A DNA stretch of 64,000 nucleotides from an uncultured Acidobacteriota bacterium (lineage in GTDB: Bacteria > Acidobacteriota > Terriglobia > Bryobacterales > Bryobacteraceae): NCBI GenBank assembly GCA_902826605.1, contig CADEFM010000006.1, forward strand, positions 62,001-126,000. Reading direction: 5' to 3'. Under the pieces are notes generated by a model, which saw only the letters and a program-made list of their open reading frames with translations, made no database searches and had not been told where the DNA came from. This document shows positions 1-8,473 of the stretch, piece after piece (position 1 is the first letter of the stretch; each line of letters begins with the position of its first letter). The position numbers were made by a program, and so were the translations under genes.

Positions 1-1
1 G

Positions 2-355
2 CATCAAATGCTGTGCCACTTGAACGATTCTTTTCTCAGCGTCACCGGTCGGCGCAAGGTGAGCCGCCGGGGAGGGATTCTGGAACGCACTGTTATCAAG
101 TTCATTGCGCTCCACGCGCCAACGCACTGGCCGAAAGGCGTGCCGACCCTGCCCGAGATCGACCAGATGTCCGGTGGAACTCCGCCACTGGAATGGGAGC
201 GCGACCGTGCGGAACTTGCGCGTTTCATCGAATGGTTCGCTTCCCCAGCGGTCTTGAAAACAGATCATCCCATCTTCGGCGCTCTGAGCGAATCGCAATG
301 GATGCGCTGGGGATATCTGCATGTGGATCATCACCTGCGCCAGTTCGGATTATGA
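2..355 (+). CDS. DUF1569/DinB-superfamily protein, 5'-truncated by the window
   Basis: The frame is open from the window edge, and the residues before the first ATG (position 8) read His-Gln, which continue a normal protein, so the true start lies upstream. The visible 115 residues have the look of DUF1569 proteins, a branch of the DinB four-helix metal-binding superfamily: an early HLNDSF segment and a late WGYLHVDHHLRQFG segment, whose histidines are the usual metal-ligand positions. The biochemical role of this family is not established. It is convergent with the M28 peptidase gene, with only four bases between the two stop codons. The family call is fairly safe; any function would be a guess. 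Confidence 0.7.
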   Translation, partial: HQMLCHLNDSFLSVTGRRKVSRRGGILERTVIKFIALHAPTHWPKGVPTLPEIDQMSGGTPPLEWERDRAELARFIEWFASPAVLKTDHPIFGALSESQWMRWGYLHVDHHLRQFGL

Positions 356-359
356 GCGG

Positions 360-1736
360 TTACTCAGTTTCCAGCCTAACCTTGGGTGCCGGAGCGGCTA
401 CATATACCGCCGGCAAGCTAGCGTGCCCCTCTTTGTCGACGGCCTGAACGCCGAACACTAACTCATCAATGGAGACACCCTCCAGAGTGTACTCGTTTAC
501 ATTGCCGACGAAGATCGAGCGTTCCCATAAAGGCGCTAGCGTGGAGCGCAGCAGGACGCTATAACCTGCCAGATCCGTCTCTGGAGTCTCATTCTTCCAC
601 CGCAACTGAGCGGCATAGCCGGATTTTCCGCGCCCGATGTTCGTCACCGCCCGGCCTTGTGCTCCGCCGGGGGGAGTGATGTCAGGTGCCTTAGGCGCGA
701 GGGCCAGGCTGGCGAGCGCCGCGGCATTCACGCGTGCGACTCGCGCGGTGTAACCAGGAGACGAGTTCGCGAAGGTATCCGTGCCCGTGTGCTGATTGCT
801 CAAGTACTCAGCGGCGCTGGTCACGCGCACCGCCGCGAAGCCTTCCTGATTAAACTGCGTGTGATCTCCCCCGCGCGCGAAACGGTCATGCCGGAACACC
901 GGGTCGGCTTTCATGGAAGGCACATAGCGCTCGGCCACGTCTTTGATATAGCGGGATAGATTGCGAGAGGCCGAATCCGCTGGTTCTTCAGAAAACACGT
1001 GTACGCGGCGGCTGTCGGTGCGTCCATCGCCGGTGGCCTCACTGCCGATAATGTCGTTATTCAGCACCGCGTCGATGCGTTGCTTTTGTTCGCGCGCGCG
1101 AGTGGCGTAGAGATTCGCTCCGACGCTGCCGTACTCTTCGGCGTCGAAAGCGATGAAGACCACGGTTGCATCGAACTGTTGCTGGCTCATCACGCGCGCC
1201 AATTCCAGAACCGCGGCGGTTCCGCTGCCGTCGTCGGTGACACCGGGGGCTGATTGTTCAGCCGCGCTCATTTCACCATCAATGACGCCGGGTTCGGTGC
1301 TGCCCGCCGTTGTGGGCTTACGCACGACATGCAGGGTGTCGTAATGGGCGGAGACAACAATGCTGCGCTCGGGGTCGCGCGTGCCGGGTAACACCGCCAC
1401 TACGTTCACAACCTGGCCATCGCGGAAGAAGCGTGTGCCGAATTTCTTGACCTTGTGAGATTCGAACCGGACCTGCAAACGGGGGCTGTAGCTTTTGAAC
1501 TCTTCGAAAAGCCACTGCCGGGCAGCGGCGATCCCATGGTTGGGACCACGCGATGGCGTTAGCGTATTGCGTGTTTCAAAGGTTTCCAGCCGCCGCATGT
1601 GCGCCGCAATGCGCTCTTCGGAAATGGCGTCGACGATCTTTTGGATGAAAGGGTCGATCACGCCAGTAGCAATTTGTGCGCGCAGCGGCGAGTGGGACCA
1701 AAGCAGAACGGTTGCTACGAATAAACCGGTTCGCAT
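360..1736 (-). CDS. Secreted M28-family zinc peptidase with C-terminal beta-sandwich domain
   Basis: A 458-residue exported metallopeptidase. Residues 1-20 form a signal peptide ending LRA, with Gln next. The peptidase domain (about 30-360) has the two-zinc ligand set of M28 aminopeptidases: HYDT at 131-134, GVTDDGSG with Asp at 168, FDAEEYG with Glu at 200-201, Asp near 228 and His near 336. The last 90 residues look like a fibronectin-III or Ig-like domain. It probably removes amino acids from peptides in the periplasm or outside the cell. M28 also contains glutaminyl cyclases, but the complete two-metal ligand set favours an aminopeptidase. The gene follows dnaJ but seems to have its own promoter: a -10-like TAAAAT five bases before the ATG. 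Confidence 0.88.
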   Translation of the reverse strand: MRTGLFVATVLLWSHSPLRAQIATGVIDPFIQKIVDAISEERIAAHMRRLETFETRNTLTPSRGPNHGIAAARQWLFEEFKSYSPRLQVRFESHKVKKFGTRFFRDGQVVNVVAVLPGTRDPERSIVVSAHYDTLHVVRKPTTAGSTEPGVIDGEMSAAEQSAPGVTDDGSGTAAVLELARVMSQQQFDATVVFIAFDAEEYGSVGANLYATRAREQKQRIDAVLNNDIIGSEATGDGRTDSRRVHVFSEEPADSASRNLSRYIKDVAERYVPSMKADPVFRHDRFARGGDHTQFNQEGFAAVRVTSAAEYLSNQHTGTDTFANSSPGYTARVARVNAAALASLALAPKAPDITPPGGAQGRAVTNIGRGKSGYAAQLRWKNETPETDLAGYSVLLRSTLAPLWERSIFVGNVNEYTLEGVSIDELVFGVQAVDKEGHASLPAVYVAAPAPKVRLETE

Positions 1737-1751
1737 GTTGTATTTTACAAC
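1737..1751 (-). promoter_or_regulatory. Palindromic leaderless promoter of the M28 peptidase gene
   Basis: The 15 bases directly upstream of the start codon are an inverted repeat, GTTGTA-TTT-TACAAC on the plus strand. On the coding strand it contains TAAAAT at 1742-1747, five bases before the ATG, which suits a -10 box of a leaderless transcript. A dimeric regulator could bind the palindrome and block transcription, but that is inference. No convincing -35 was seen. Confidence 0.4.
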
Positions 1752-1760
1752 AGCGGTGGA

Positions 1761-2888
1761 CTACATGAAGTAGTCTTTGACTTTGTCCAGAAGCCCTTTT
1801 TCGTGCGGTTCGTTCTCGACAGGAAGTAACTCGCGCAAATCTTCCAGCAGCTTTCGCTGCTCACGCGTGAGTTTGCTTGGGACCTTGACGTCCACGTGCA
1901 CGAACAAATCCCCGCGCGCGCTGGAATGAATGTGGGGCACCCCCAGACCCTTTAAGCGGATGCGCTGGCCGGGCTGTGTGCCTTCGGGGATTTTGACTGT
2001 CTGCAAGCCATCGAGGGTAAGCAGATCGATCGACGTTCCGAGAGCCGCTTGCGCGAGATTCACGGGGACGGTGCAATGTAAATTGTTTTCGTGCCGTTCA
2101 AAGATCGGATGCTCTTTGACTTTGAGCACGACATACAGATCGCCGGCCGGGCCGCCATTGGCCCCCGGTTGACCTTCCTGGGTAAGGCGCAACTGCGTGC
2201 CATTGTCGACGCCCTTCGGAATATTCACTTTCAATTTGCGCTCGCGGCGCAGGTAGCCCTCGCCCTTGCACTCTTTACACGGGCGGCGGATAATCTGCCC
2301 TCGCCCGCCGCATTGGGAGCACGTGCGCCGCACGGAAAGAAACGCCTGTTGATAGATCACTTCTCCACGGCCTTTGCACATGGGACAACTGGTCAAGCCG
2401 TCGTCGGGCTCCGCGCCTTTACCGTGGCAGCGTCCGCATTCTTCCAGACGCGGCACTTGAATATCGATCGAAAGACCCTTCATGGAATCTTCGAACCCGA
2501 TTTCAAGATCGTACCGGACATCTTCGCCGCGTTGCGCACGGGTGCGGCGCTGACGGCTTCCACCTCCGCCAAAGGGGTCCGCGAAACCAAAAACATCGCT
2601 CAGGATGTCCGCCAAATCCGGGAATCCCGCGCCATCGAAGCCATTGCCTGCCGCGCCGGCTACGCCCTGATGACCAAAGCGGTCATAGGCTGCGCGCTTT
2701 TGTCCGTCACTCAAAACGCTGTATGCTTCGGCGGCTTCCTTGAATTTTTCCTCGGCATCATGATTGCCGGGATTGCGGTCGGGATGATGTTGCAAGGCGA
2801 GTTTTCGGTATGCGCCCTTTAAGACGCTGTCATCGGCGTCCCGGCCCACGCCCAGGATTTCGTAATAATCGCGCTTGGCCACGCTCAA
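1761..2888 (-). CDS. dnaJ: Chaperone protein DnaJ (Hsp40)
   Basis: A 375-residue class I DnaJ, co-chaperone that delivers unfolded clients to DnaK and stimulates its ATPase. The J domain covers residues 5-72 with the HPD motif at 35-37. A Gly/Phe-rich linker follows (75-110), then four CxxCxGxG zinc-binding repeats between 151 and 211, then the C-terminal substrate-binding and dimerisation domains. The chosen start is a TTG that overlaps the grpE stop codon (TTGA), so the pair is translationally coupled; a GTG two codons later is also possible. It is the last gene of an hrcA-grpE-dnaJ run. dnaK is not in this run and must lie elsewhere. Confidence 0.97.
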   Translation of the reverse strand: MSVAKRDYYEILGVGRDADDSVLKGAYRKLALQHHPDRNPGNHDAEEKFKEAAEAYSVLSDGQKRAAYDRFGHQGVAGAAGNGFDGAGFPDLADILSDVFGFADPFGGGGSRQRRTRAQRGEDVRYDLEIGFEDSMKGLSIDIQVPRLEECGRCHGKGAEPDDGLTSCPMCKGRGEVIYQQAFLSVRRTCSQCGGRGQIIRRPCKECKGEGYLRRERKLKVNIPKGVDNGTQLRLTQEGQPGANGGPAGDLYVVLKVKEHPIFERHENNLHCTVPVNLAQAALGTSIDLLTLDGLQTVKIPEGTQPGQRIRLKGLGVPHIHSSARGDLFVHVDVKVPSKLTREQRKLLEDLRELLPVENEPHEKGLLDKVKDYFM

Positions 2889-3463
2889 TTAATGTCCGCT
2901 TTCCCGGCCGGCGCGACCGCCACCTTAACCATCGCTTCCCGCAGCAAACGGTTCTTGAAGTTATAACCCCGCTGATACTCTTCGAGGATTGTATGGTCCG
3001 ACGCCTCGTCGGTTTCCACCATCTCGACGGCGTGATGCAGATGCGGATCGAAAGTCTGGCCCTTGGAAGCGACGGGCTCTAGGCCCAGCTTCTTCAAAGA
3101 ATCGTACAGGCGTTGATAAATCAACTCCATACCTTTTACGAACTCCCTATCGGTCGATTCCGATTTCAGGGCGCGCTCGAAATCGTCCAGCACCGGTAGC
3201 AGCGCCCGCACGGCTTCCGTGCTGGCGTACTCCGCGAATTCCATGCGCTCCTTTTCGGCGCGCTTTCGGAAGTTCTGAAATTCGGCCTGGCCGCGCAGCA
3301 GGCGATCCTGCAATTCCGCTTTCTCCGACACAAGCTGATCGCGCTCGGCGGTAACGGCAGTCAGTTCGTCCTGCTCCACCCCGGCATTGTCAGGCGTGGC
3401 ATCCGCCACGTCATTCACTTCTTGGATTACATCTGGTTCCGGCACTTTGTTTTCCCCGCTCAC
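2885..3463 (-). CDS. grpE: Nucleotide exchange factor GrpE
   Basis: GrpE of 192 residues, a typical length. It drives ADP release from DnaK in the DnaK-DnaJ-GrpE chaperone cycle in the cytoplasm. The first 30 residues are acidic and disordered; residues 35-85 form the long coiled coil, including [20 protein letters not shown]; the C-terminal beta domain contains [13 protein letters not shown] and the family pattern [22 protein letters not shown]. It sits 61 bases downstream of hrcA and overlaps dnaJ by four bases, so the three genes are probably co-transcribed. Confidence 0.96.
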   Translation of the reverse strand: MSGENKVPEPDVIQEVNDVADATPDNAGVEQDELTAVTAERDQLVSEKAELQDRLLRGQAEFQNFRKRAEKERMEFAEYASTEAVRALLPVLDDFERALKSESTDREFVKGMELIYQRLYDSLKKLGLEPVASKGQTFDPHLHHAVEMVETDEASDHTILEEYQRGYNFKNRLLREAMVKVAVAPAGKADIN

Positions 3464-3524
3464 GTTTTCAGAGTAACATTCTAGTTACACGATCCCGCTA
3501 CACAACCCAGTGACACGGCAGAGC

Positions 3525-4532
3525 TTACGCGGTCACGAAAGCTTGGCCTACGTGTCGCACTGCGGACATGACGCGTCCGTAGTTCATGCGCATGGGTCCT
3601 AGCACGGCAATCACGGCTGACAGGCCGCTATCCAGCTTCACGGGTATCCCAATCAAAGAAAGCTCGCGCATGGAGGGATGCATTTCACCCAAGCCAACGT
3701 GCACGCCGAGCTCGCCCAAAGGTTGTTCCAGGAAACGATCCACAATTTCCAGCACGCGCTGTTTTTCTTCCAGGGCATGCAGAAGCTCACGCATTTTTTC
3801 CTTCGTTAAATGCAAATCGATGCCAACTAGGTTGCTGGCGCCTTCCATATGCACTTCCGGCGCGAGATCCAGCAATCCCTTCGAATACAAGAGCGTCAAT
3901 TTGCGCAGAAGCTCGTCATAGGTGGCGCTGGCGTGTTCCAGGCGCGAAGCCAATTCCCGGCGAACTTGTTGCAGAGTCCATCCGGCGAAATTCCGATTCA
4001 CATAGTTGCGGATGGATTCGAGTTCCGCCGGCGAAACGGGTTCATCCAAACGAACCACCCGGTTCCGAACTTCGTGATCGCGCGTGACCACTACCATCAA
4101 GACGCGCTGGTCCGGCAATGAGATCAACTCGATATGTTCCAGCGAAGCGCTGGCCTGAGGCATGGCGGCCGCAATGCCCACGCCATGCGTCAAACCTACC
4201 AGCATGCGCGATGTGTATTCCACGCGTTCTTCCACGGTGCCCAGCTTGCCGATGTCCGCGCGCAGGCGCTCCGTCTCAGCCGTTGCCATGCGCCGCAACG
4301 TGATGGACTGAGCGTAGCTGCGGAACGCCTTCTCTGTCGGGACACGGCCCGCAGAGGTGTGCGGCTGCGAAAGATAACCTTCCTCGTCCAGGTCGGCCAT
4401 CAGGTTACGGATGGATGCGGCACTGAGTGTTTCCCCCCGCCGCAGTGCAATCGCGCGCGAAGCCACGGGCTCACCGGTTTGGATGTAAGCCTCGACGATT
4501 TCGTGCAAAACCTCGCGCGTACGGGGAAGCAT
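3525..4532 (-). CDS. hrcA: Heat-inducible transcription repressor HrcA
   Basis: A 335-residue HrcA. The winged helix-turn-helix domain is at the N-terminus (residues 1-75, with the signature TGEPVASRAIALR and the ASIRNLMADLDEEGYL recognition region), followed by the GAF-like core and the inserted dimerising domain. In other bacteria HrcA binds the CIRCE inverted repeat and represses heat-shock operons. I looked upstream for TTAGCACTC-N9-GAGTGCTAA and did not find it; the nearest palindrome (4559-4572) is not a CIRCE. The targets may therefore lie elsewhere, for example at groESL. The TATATT three bases before the ATG suggests a very short or absent leader. Confidence 0.96.
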   Translation of the reverse strand: MLPRTREVLHEIVEAYIQTGEPVASRAIALRRGETLSAASIRNLMADLDEEGYLSQPHTSAGRVPTEKAFRSYAQSITLRRMATAETERLRADIGKLGTVEERVEYTSRMLVGLTHGVGIAAAMPQASASLEHIELISLPDQRVLMVVVTRDHEVRNRVVRLDEPVSPAELESIRNYVNRNFAGWTLQQVRRELASRLEHASATYDELLRKLTLLYSKGLLDLAPEVHMEGASNLVGIDLHLTKEKMRELLHALEEKQRVLEIVDRFLEQPLGELGVHVGLGEMHPSMRELSLIGIPVKLDSGLSAVIAVLGPMRMNYGRVMSAVRHVGQAFVTA

Positions 4533-4622
4533 AAAAATATAACACTACGCCTGCATCAATTTTAGAGCTAAAACGAGGCTGGGTCAATCAAGCTGGGGTA
4601 GTGGTCAAGTTTGAATTTCTGG

Positions 4623-4907
4623 TCAGCATCCATGAAAGCAAATCCACGTAAGTAATACCACGATTCCTGCGGGAAGCAGAGCGAAGGGGGCTCCGGCTAA
4701 AACCCACTGTGCACGTTGACCGTAACGCCAGAGGGAGATCGCGGCCAGAGCCGTCCACGCTGGAGCAACGATCAAGGCGCTCGAATAGAGGACTGCTTGC
4801 AAGAAAGGCTGATGTTCGGGCTGGAATAGAGCAAATAGGGAAATGCATCCCACGGCTGATAGCGCGAACGAAGCCGTAAGGAGCGCTGATAATCTAGGCA
4901 TGGTCAT
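4623..4907 (-). CDS. Small membrane protein of unknown function
   Basis: A 94-residue frame with three predicted membrane helices: roughly residues 7-27, 34-58 and 68-90, the last ending TWICFHGC. No family recognised. The ATG overlaps the stop codon of the decayed IS1-type transposase (ATGA), with a second in-frame ATG two codons on. The coding pattern, and the alternation of hydrophobic stretches with short polar loops, make a real membrane protein more likely than chance. Since it abuts a dead insertion sequence it could equally be the surviving end of a larger interrupted gene. Confidence 0.4.
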   Translation of the reverse strand: MTMPRLSALLTASFALSAVGCISLFALFQPEHQPFLQAVLYSSALIVAPAWTALAAISLWRYGQRAQWVLAGAPFALLPAGIVVLLTWICFHGC

Positions 4908-5545
4908 GCTGCTCTTTCTAACCCCCGTTCATCGGCTTCCAGCAGGTCGACCAAGTCCGACACTTCCCACAGCCTATCAGTAACGCCAGCGGCCATGGCG
5001 GGCGGGCAACGCAGCGTGCCGTGGATCTTGATGAAGTTGTACGCGAAGTAGTACAGCGGAAGAACGGCGGCGTGGTTCTCGATCTTCCGGCTGAAGGCAT
5101 TCGTCAATCGCGTGTAGCGCCTCAGACCCATAGGCACGCTTAGATTCTGGCGTTCGGCAAAGCTGGTGCTGATGTGCTTCGGATCAGGGTTTCCGACGAT
5201 GGCCTTCCGCTCACATCCGATGAACTCTGCTGGGCTGCATCGTTTCTGCGCTTCAGGTGCTTCCCCGTAGATTTTCGCCAGTATTGCATAGTCAACGTTC
5301 ATTCCAGAGAAGGCGTAGTCCATGCCCACCAGATAGGCCCTGTGGTCGTCGCTGGTGAGTTGTACGCGATTCGCAAGGCGCTGGCGTAGATCGTAGAGGA
5401 ACTGTGAGGTAACGCCCGCATCGCGCCCACCTAATGCCAGGTGGGAACAATCTTGGTGTCCGCGTCGATGGCGATCCACAACCAGATGTCGCCAGCATTG
5501 GGGTTCTGGCTAACCCATGAGGACCATTCACGACTCCGAAAGCCA
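4904..5545 (-). pseudogene. IS1-family-like transposase, frameshifted remnant
   Basis: The reverse strand encodes most of an IS1-type DDE transposase in two frames. The upstream frame reads GDIWLWIAIDADTKIVPTWH and then meets a stop at 5431-5433. Sequence continues in a shifted frame as LGGRDAGVTSQFLYDLRQRL, so one base has been lost near 5431-5436. The shifted frame runs 191 residues to 4904 and includes the second catalytic Asp region (TSDDHRAY) and the Glu region (TSFAERQNLS), then TRLTNAFS and NFIKIHGTLR. The N-terminal zinc-binding part is missing. This is a dead copy: without repair no full transposase can be made. No terminal inverted repeats could be assigned. Confidence 0.8.
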
Positions 5546-5709
5546 CGCCCTTCGATTCAGCGGTCGAAGAACTCCGCATGAAGATTGAGGAATTCAAGAC
5601 CACCTATACAACACTGCTACGTTTCCAGGCGGAATACGGGGGGTTCCCCAGGCTCTGGTAATCGCAGTGGGGAGAACGAGATTTCTCACGACACCTTCTT
5701 CAATATGAA

Positions 5710-5881
5710 TCATGCGTCGGCGTGGAAATCACCGATAACGGCCCACGTAAGCGCCGATGAGAAGTGTAAGACCGGCAAATACATGCCGAGCGCTGTGACG
5801 CCCAGCAACGCCAGCGTCAGTACGCGATCGGCAGTGAGGGGGCTTTCCGGCGGGGGTCGTCTCAAAATCGCTTCCGGTTCC
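5710..5881 (-). pseudogene. Possible membrane-protein fragment beside the IS1 remnant
   Basis: Directly after the serine-hydrolase stop codon, the reverse strand has an open stretch of about 57 codons ending at 5710. It reads a proline-rich hydrophilic linker (RRPPPESPLTADR) followed by one clear membrane-helix-like segment (TLALLGVTALGMYLPVLHF) and a second hydrophobic start. It has no good start codon. It loosely resembles the middle of a multi-helix permease, perhaps cut by the nearby insertion sequence. It could also be chance reading of non-coding DNA. From 5546 to 5709 I see nothing else. Confidence 0.25.
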
Positions 5882-7063
5882 CTAGTTCCTATTGACCGAA
5901 GACACGATGCGCTGAATCATCCCATCCACCGCTGTCTTGCCGGGCTCGTGCCAGTGCCAAACGAGAACGATGTCGTGTTCTGGATCGATCCAGACGATAT
6001 TTCCTCCATTGCCGATGGCGGCGAAGCTAGTCGCCGGGCCGCTCGGCCACTGCTGCCGTTTCGTATTGAGCCACCATAAGTATCCATAATCCGGCCCATG
6101 TGCGGAGGGAGTGGTGGCATCTCGAATCCATTTTTCCGAAACCAGTTGCTGGCCTTCCCAGTTGCCTTTATTCAGGATCAGCAGTCCGAAGCGAGCGAGG
6201 TCTTGTGAATTGATCCATAGTCCTCCGCCCCATCGAGTGCCGCCGCTCACCGATTCAACCGGCTTTCCATTGATCTCAGCAGTCGACTTCGGCCCATACC
6301 CTTGCCATTTCCATTCATTGGAGGCGCCGATCTTATCCATAATGTTCTCTTTGAGAACCTGGGGCAGCCCTTTCCCAAACACGCGGGCCAAAGATAGCGC
6401 GAACCGGTTGATGCGCACGTCGTTGTACTCGTAATACGTCCCTGGATCGTGAATCTGGCGCGGCTTCATCTGACCCTCGCCGAACTCTTGCAGTCCCAGG
6501 AAGTTGGCATTCTTTCCCCACAGCGTTCCTTCCCATTCACTTTCCTGCTGGAGGTGATTTTTCCAAGTGATCTTGGAGTTGTGAGGCGAATCGTAGCCGC
6601 CGTCGTGGATGTAGGACGCGACTGGATCATCCACGCTGCGGATCAGTCCCTTCGCCACTGCTAACGAGGCGGTTGTGGAGGTGAAGCTCTTGGCGACGCT
6701 ATAGACAGGATCGTTGGTCTTCGTATCACCGAATTCCGCAACGATATAGCCGTGGCGCAAAATAATACCATTGGTTGCCGCACGTTGTGCAGGCAATGCT
6801 CCCAGTACCTTGCCGAAAACGCGAACTTGATCTTTCGCGAAGTCCCACTTCGATCCATGCGCCTCAGCCCACTCGACGGCGTCCTTGAGTTTGGCGGCGT
6901 CCATGCCTAACTCGGCGGGTGGCTTGTGCTGCCACGTGCCACGAGCGGGGAAATATGTGGTGCGTTTCGGTTGCGCGGTCTGTGCGTCGAGCGCCGTAGC
7001 GAACAAAGTGGCCAGCAGGGGCAGGGCTGACAATGAACGGCGGCTAAACCAATCGGTCTGCAT
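5882..7063 (-). CDS. Exported serine hydrolase (beta-lactamase/class C PBP fold)
   Basis: A 393-residue serine hydrolase of the beta-lactamase-related family. I start it at the ATG at 7063, since the residues from there form a signal peptide (MQTDWFSRRSLSALPLL...) ending LDA before Gln; the frame is open further upstream but only with unrelated residues. The catalytic SxxK is SVAK at 122-125, the second motif is YND near 213, and a GNGG motif near the C-terminus replaces the usual KTG. Family members include esterases, D-amino-acid peptidases and beta-lactamases, so the substrate is open. It is divergent from the MFS transporter gene, with 103 bases between the starts. Confidence 0.85.
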   Translation of the reverse strand: MQTDWFSRRSLSALPLLATLFATALDAQTAQPKRTTYFPARGTWQHKPPAELGMDAAKLKDAVEWAEAHGSKWDFAKDQVRVFGKVLGALPAQRAATNGIILRHGYIVAEFGDTKTNDPVYSVAKSFTSTTASLAVAKGLIRSVDDPVASYIHDGGYDSPHNSKITWKNHLQQESEWEGTLWGKNANFLGLQEFGEGQMKPRQIHDPGTYYEYNDVRINRFALSLARVFGKGLPQVLKENIMDKIGASNEWKWQGYGPKSTAEINGKPVESVSGGTRWGGGLWINSQDLARFGLLILNKGNWEGQQLVSEKWIRDATTPSAHGPDYGYLWWLNTKRQQWPSGPATSFAAIGNGGNIVWIDPEHDIVLVWHWHEPGKTAVDGMIQRIVSSVNRN

Positions 7064-7153
7064 GGACAAGTTCCTCAGCAGGAAGTGTCCCATATTCGGT
7101 GCGGCCACGGGACAGTATGTCGTCGTCGCGCCGCTCGGGTCTCTTAAATCGCT

Positions 7154-7159
7154 TACGAT
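7154..7159 (+). promoter_or_regulatory. -10-like box for the MFS transporter, leaderless spacing
   Basis: TACGAT lies seven bases before the chosen ATG at 7167 and there is no Shine-Dalgarno sequence between them. This spacing would place the transcription start at or next to the start codon. No clear -35 was found. Confidence 0.35.
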
Positions 7160-7166
7160 AGCTAGA

Positions 7167-8402
7167 ATGCAATCGAGCGCGCGAAGCGGGATGAATCGTT
7201 GGTGGAGAGTCGTTGGCGGATTGTCAATGAACTTAGCGCTCGGCACCCTTTATGGGTGGAGCGTCTTTGTGACGCCGCTGGAAGAAAAATTCGGGTGGAC
7301 CCGAGCCGATACATCCATGGTGTTTACCATCGCTGTAATTGTGTTCGCGCTTAGCTTCGTTGTGGCGGGGAGGCTTCAGGATAAGTTCGGCCCGCTGGTG
7401 TGCTCGCTCACCGGAGGTGTTCTGGTGAGCTTGGGGTTCTACTTGTCGTCGTTTACGACTAGCCTTACTTACCTATATCTGTGTTTCGGGGTGATCGGCG
7501 GACTGGGCAACGGATTCGGGTATGCCACCCCTATTCCGGTAATGGCGAAGTGGTTTCCAGATAAGCGTGGGCTGGCGGTGGGGATTGCGGTTGGAGGATA
7601 TGGCGCGGGGTCGGCGATCTTCGGACCGCTAGCTCAGTTGAAACTGATTCCGGCGTACGGACTGCCCGCGACGTTCCAAATTCTGGGTGTCATATTCCTC
7701 GTGATGACGGTGGCTGGCGCGTTGCTCCTGAGGAACCCGCCGCAAGGATACCGGCCGGATGGCTGGTCGCTGGAGATGTCGACGAAGAGCGCTGCGGGGC
7801 GCAACTTCACGCCTGGGGAAATGCTGCGGACGCCAACTTTCTATCTGATGTGGATGGGTTATGCGCTGGGCTGCTCGGCCGGGCTGATGGTGATCAGCCA
7901 ACTGGTGCCGTTCGCCAGGAGCGTGGGAATCGCGGGGTCGGCGCTTTCGACGATGACACTGGTTGTGGGCGCCTTTGGAAACGCCTCAGGACGGATCTTA
8001 TCGGGATGGCTGTCGGACCGCCTGGGACGCATTAATGTATTGCGAACGATGATCGGGATCAGCATGATCGCGATGCCGGTGCTGTATGCCGCGGGCAGCA
8101 ACGTGGCCGTGCTGTATGCGACGGTGTTCGTAGTCTATTGGTGCTACGGAACGCAGCTCTCCGTGAATGGAGTAGCGGCGTCCGACTTCTGGGGCATCAA
8201 GAACGCCGGCGTGAATTACGGATTTCTGTTTACTGCGTGGGGTGTGGCGGGGATTATTGGACCGCGCATAGGTGGGGTCCTGTATGACCGCTATCACAAT
8301 TACCAGGCCGCGTTTTATTCCGCCGCCGTACTTGCGGCTTTCGCTCTGATGTGCGAATTGGGAGCGCGAAGGCCATTGGCCAACGGCGCGCGGAATGCGT
8401 GA
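7167..8402 (+). CDS. Major facilitator transporter, oxalate/formate antiporter-like
   Basis: A 411-residue, 12-helix MFS carrier. It begins MQSSARSGMNRWWRV and enters the first helix with NLALGTLYGWSVFVTPLE, the typical opening of the OxlT-like (OFA) subgroup. The loop between helices 2 and 3 has the MFS signature form GRLQDKFGP, and the equivalent second-half loop reads GWLSDRLGR. Other members exchange small carboxylates such as oxalate and formate; the substrate here cannot be read from the sequence. The frame is open well upstream of 7167 but only across the divergent gene, so that part is a shadow. An ATG at 7191 is the alternative start. Confidence 0.85.
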   Translation: MQSSARSGMNRWWRVVGGLSMNLALGTLYGWSVFVTPLEEKFGWTRADTSMVFTIAVIVFALSFVVAGRLQDKFGPLVCSLTGGVLVSLGFYLSSFTTSLTYLYLCFGVIGGLGNGFGYATPIPVMAKWFPDKRGLAVGIAVGGYGAGSAIFGPLAQLKLIPAYGLPATFQILGVIFLVMTVAGALLLRNPPQGYRPDGWSLEMSTKSAAGRNFTPGEMLRTPTFYLMWMGYALGCSAGLMVISQLVPFARSVGIAGSALSTMTLVVGAFGNASGRILSGWLSDRLGRINVLRTMIGISMIAMPVLYAAGSNVAVLYATVFVVYWCYGTQLSVNGVAASDFWGIKNAGVNYGFLFTAWGVAGIIGPRIGGVLYDRYHNYQAAFYSAAVLAAFALMCELGARRPLANGARNA

Positions 8403-8415
8403 CCAAAATAGTTGA

Positions 8416-8421
8416 TATGAT
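8416..8421 (+). promoter_or_regulatory. -10-like box upstream of the CMD-like gene
   Basis: TATGAT preceded by TTGA, about 50 bases before the start at 8474. Unlike many genes here this one also has a strong ribosome binding site (AAAGGAGG, ending about eight bases before the ATG), so a normal leader is expected. No convincing -35. Confidence 0.35.
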
Positions 8422-8473
8422 GCGCTGGCAGGCAGGCCCCATACAGCCTACAGTGCGCAAAGGAGGTTGAGGA

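Noticed and set aside
360..1736. M28 protein as the glutaminyl cyclase needed for the Gln N-termini
   Set aside because: It keeps the full two-metal ligand set of an aminopeptidase, so a cyclase role is not supported by the sequence alone.
2091..2822. 243-codon open frame on the plus strand opposite dnaJ
   Set aside because: Shadow of the dnaJ coding frame: dnaJ has full domain structure, while this frame has no recognisable domain or ribosome binding site.
4533..4575. Possible CIRCE operator upstream of hrcA (TTTTAG-AG-CTAAAA)
   Set aside because: It lacks the TTAGCACTC half-site and the nine-base spacer; only a short AT-rich inverted repeat.
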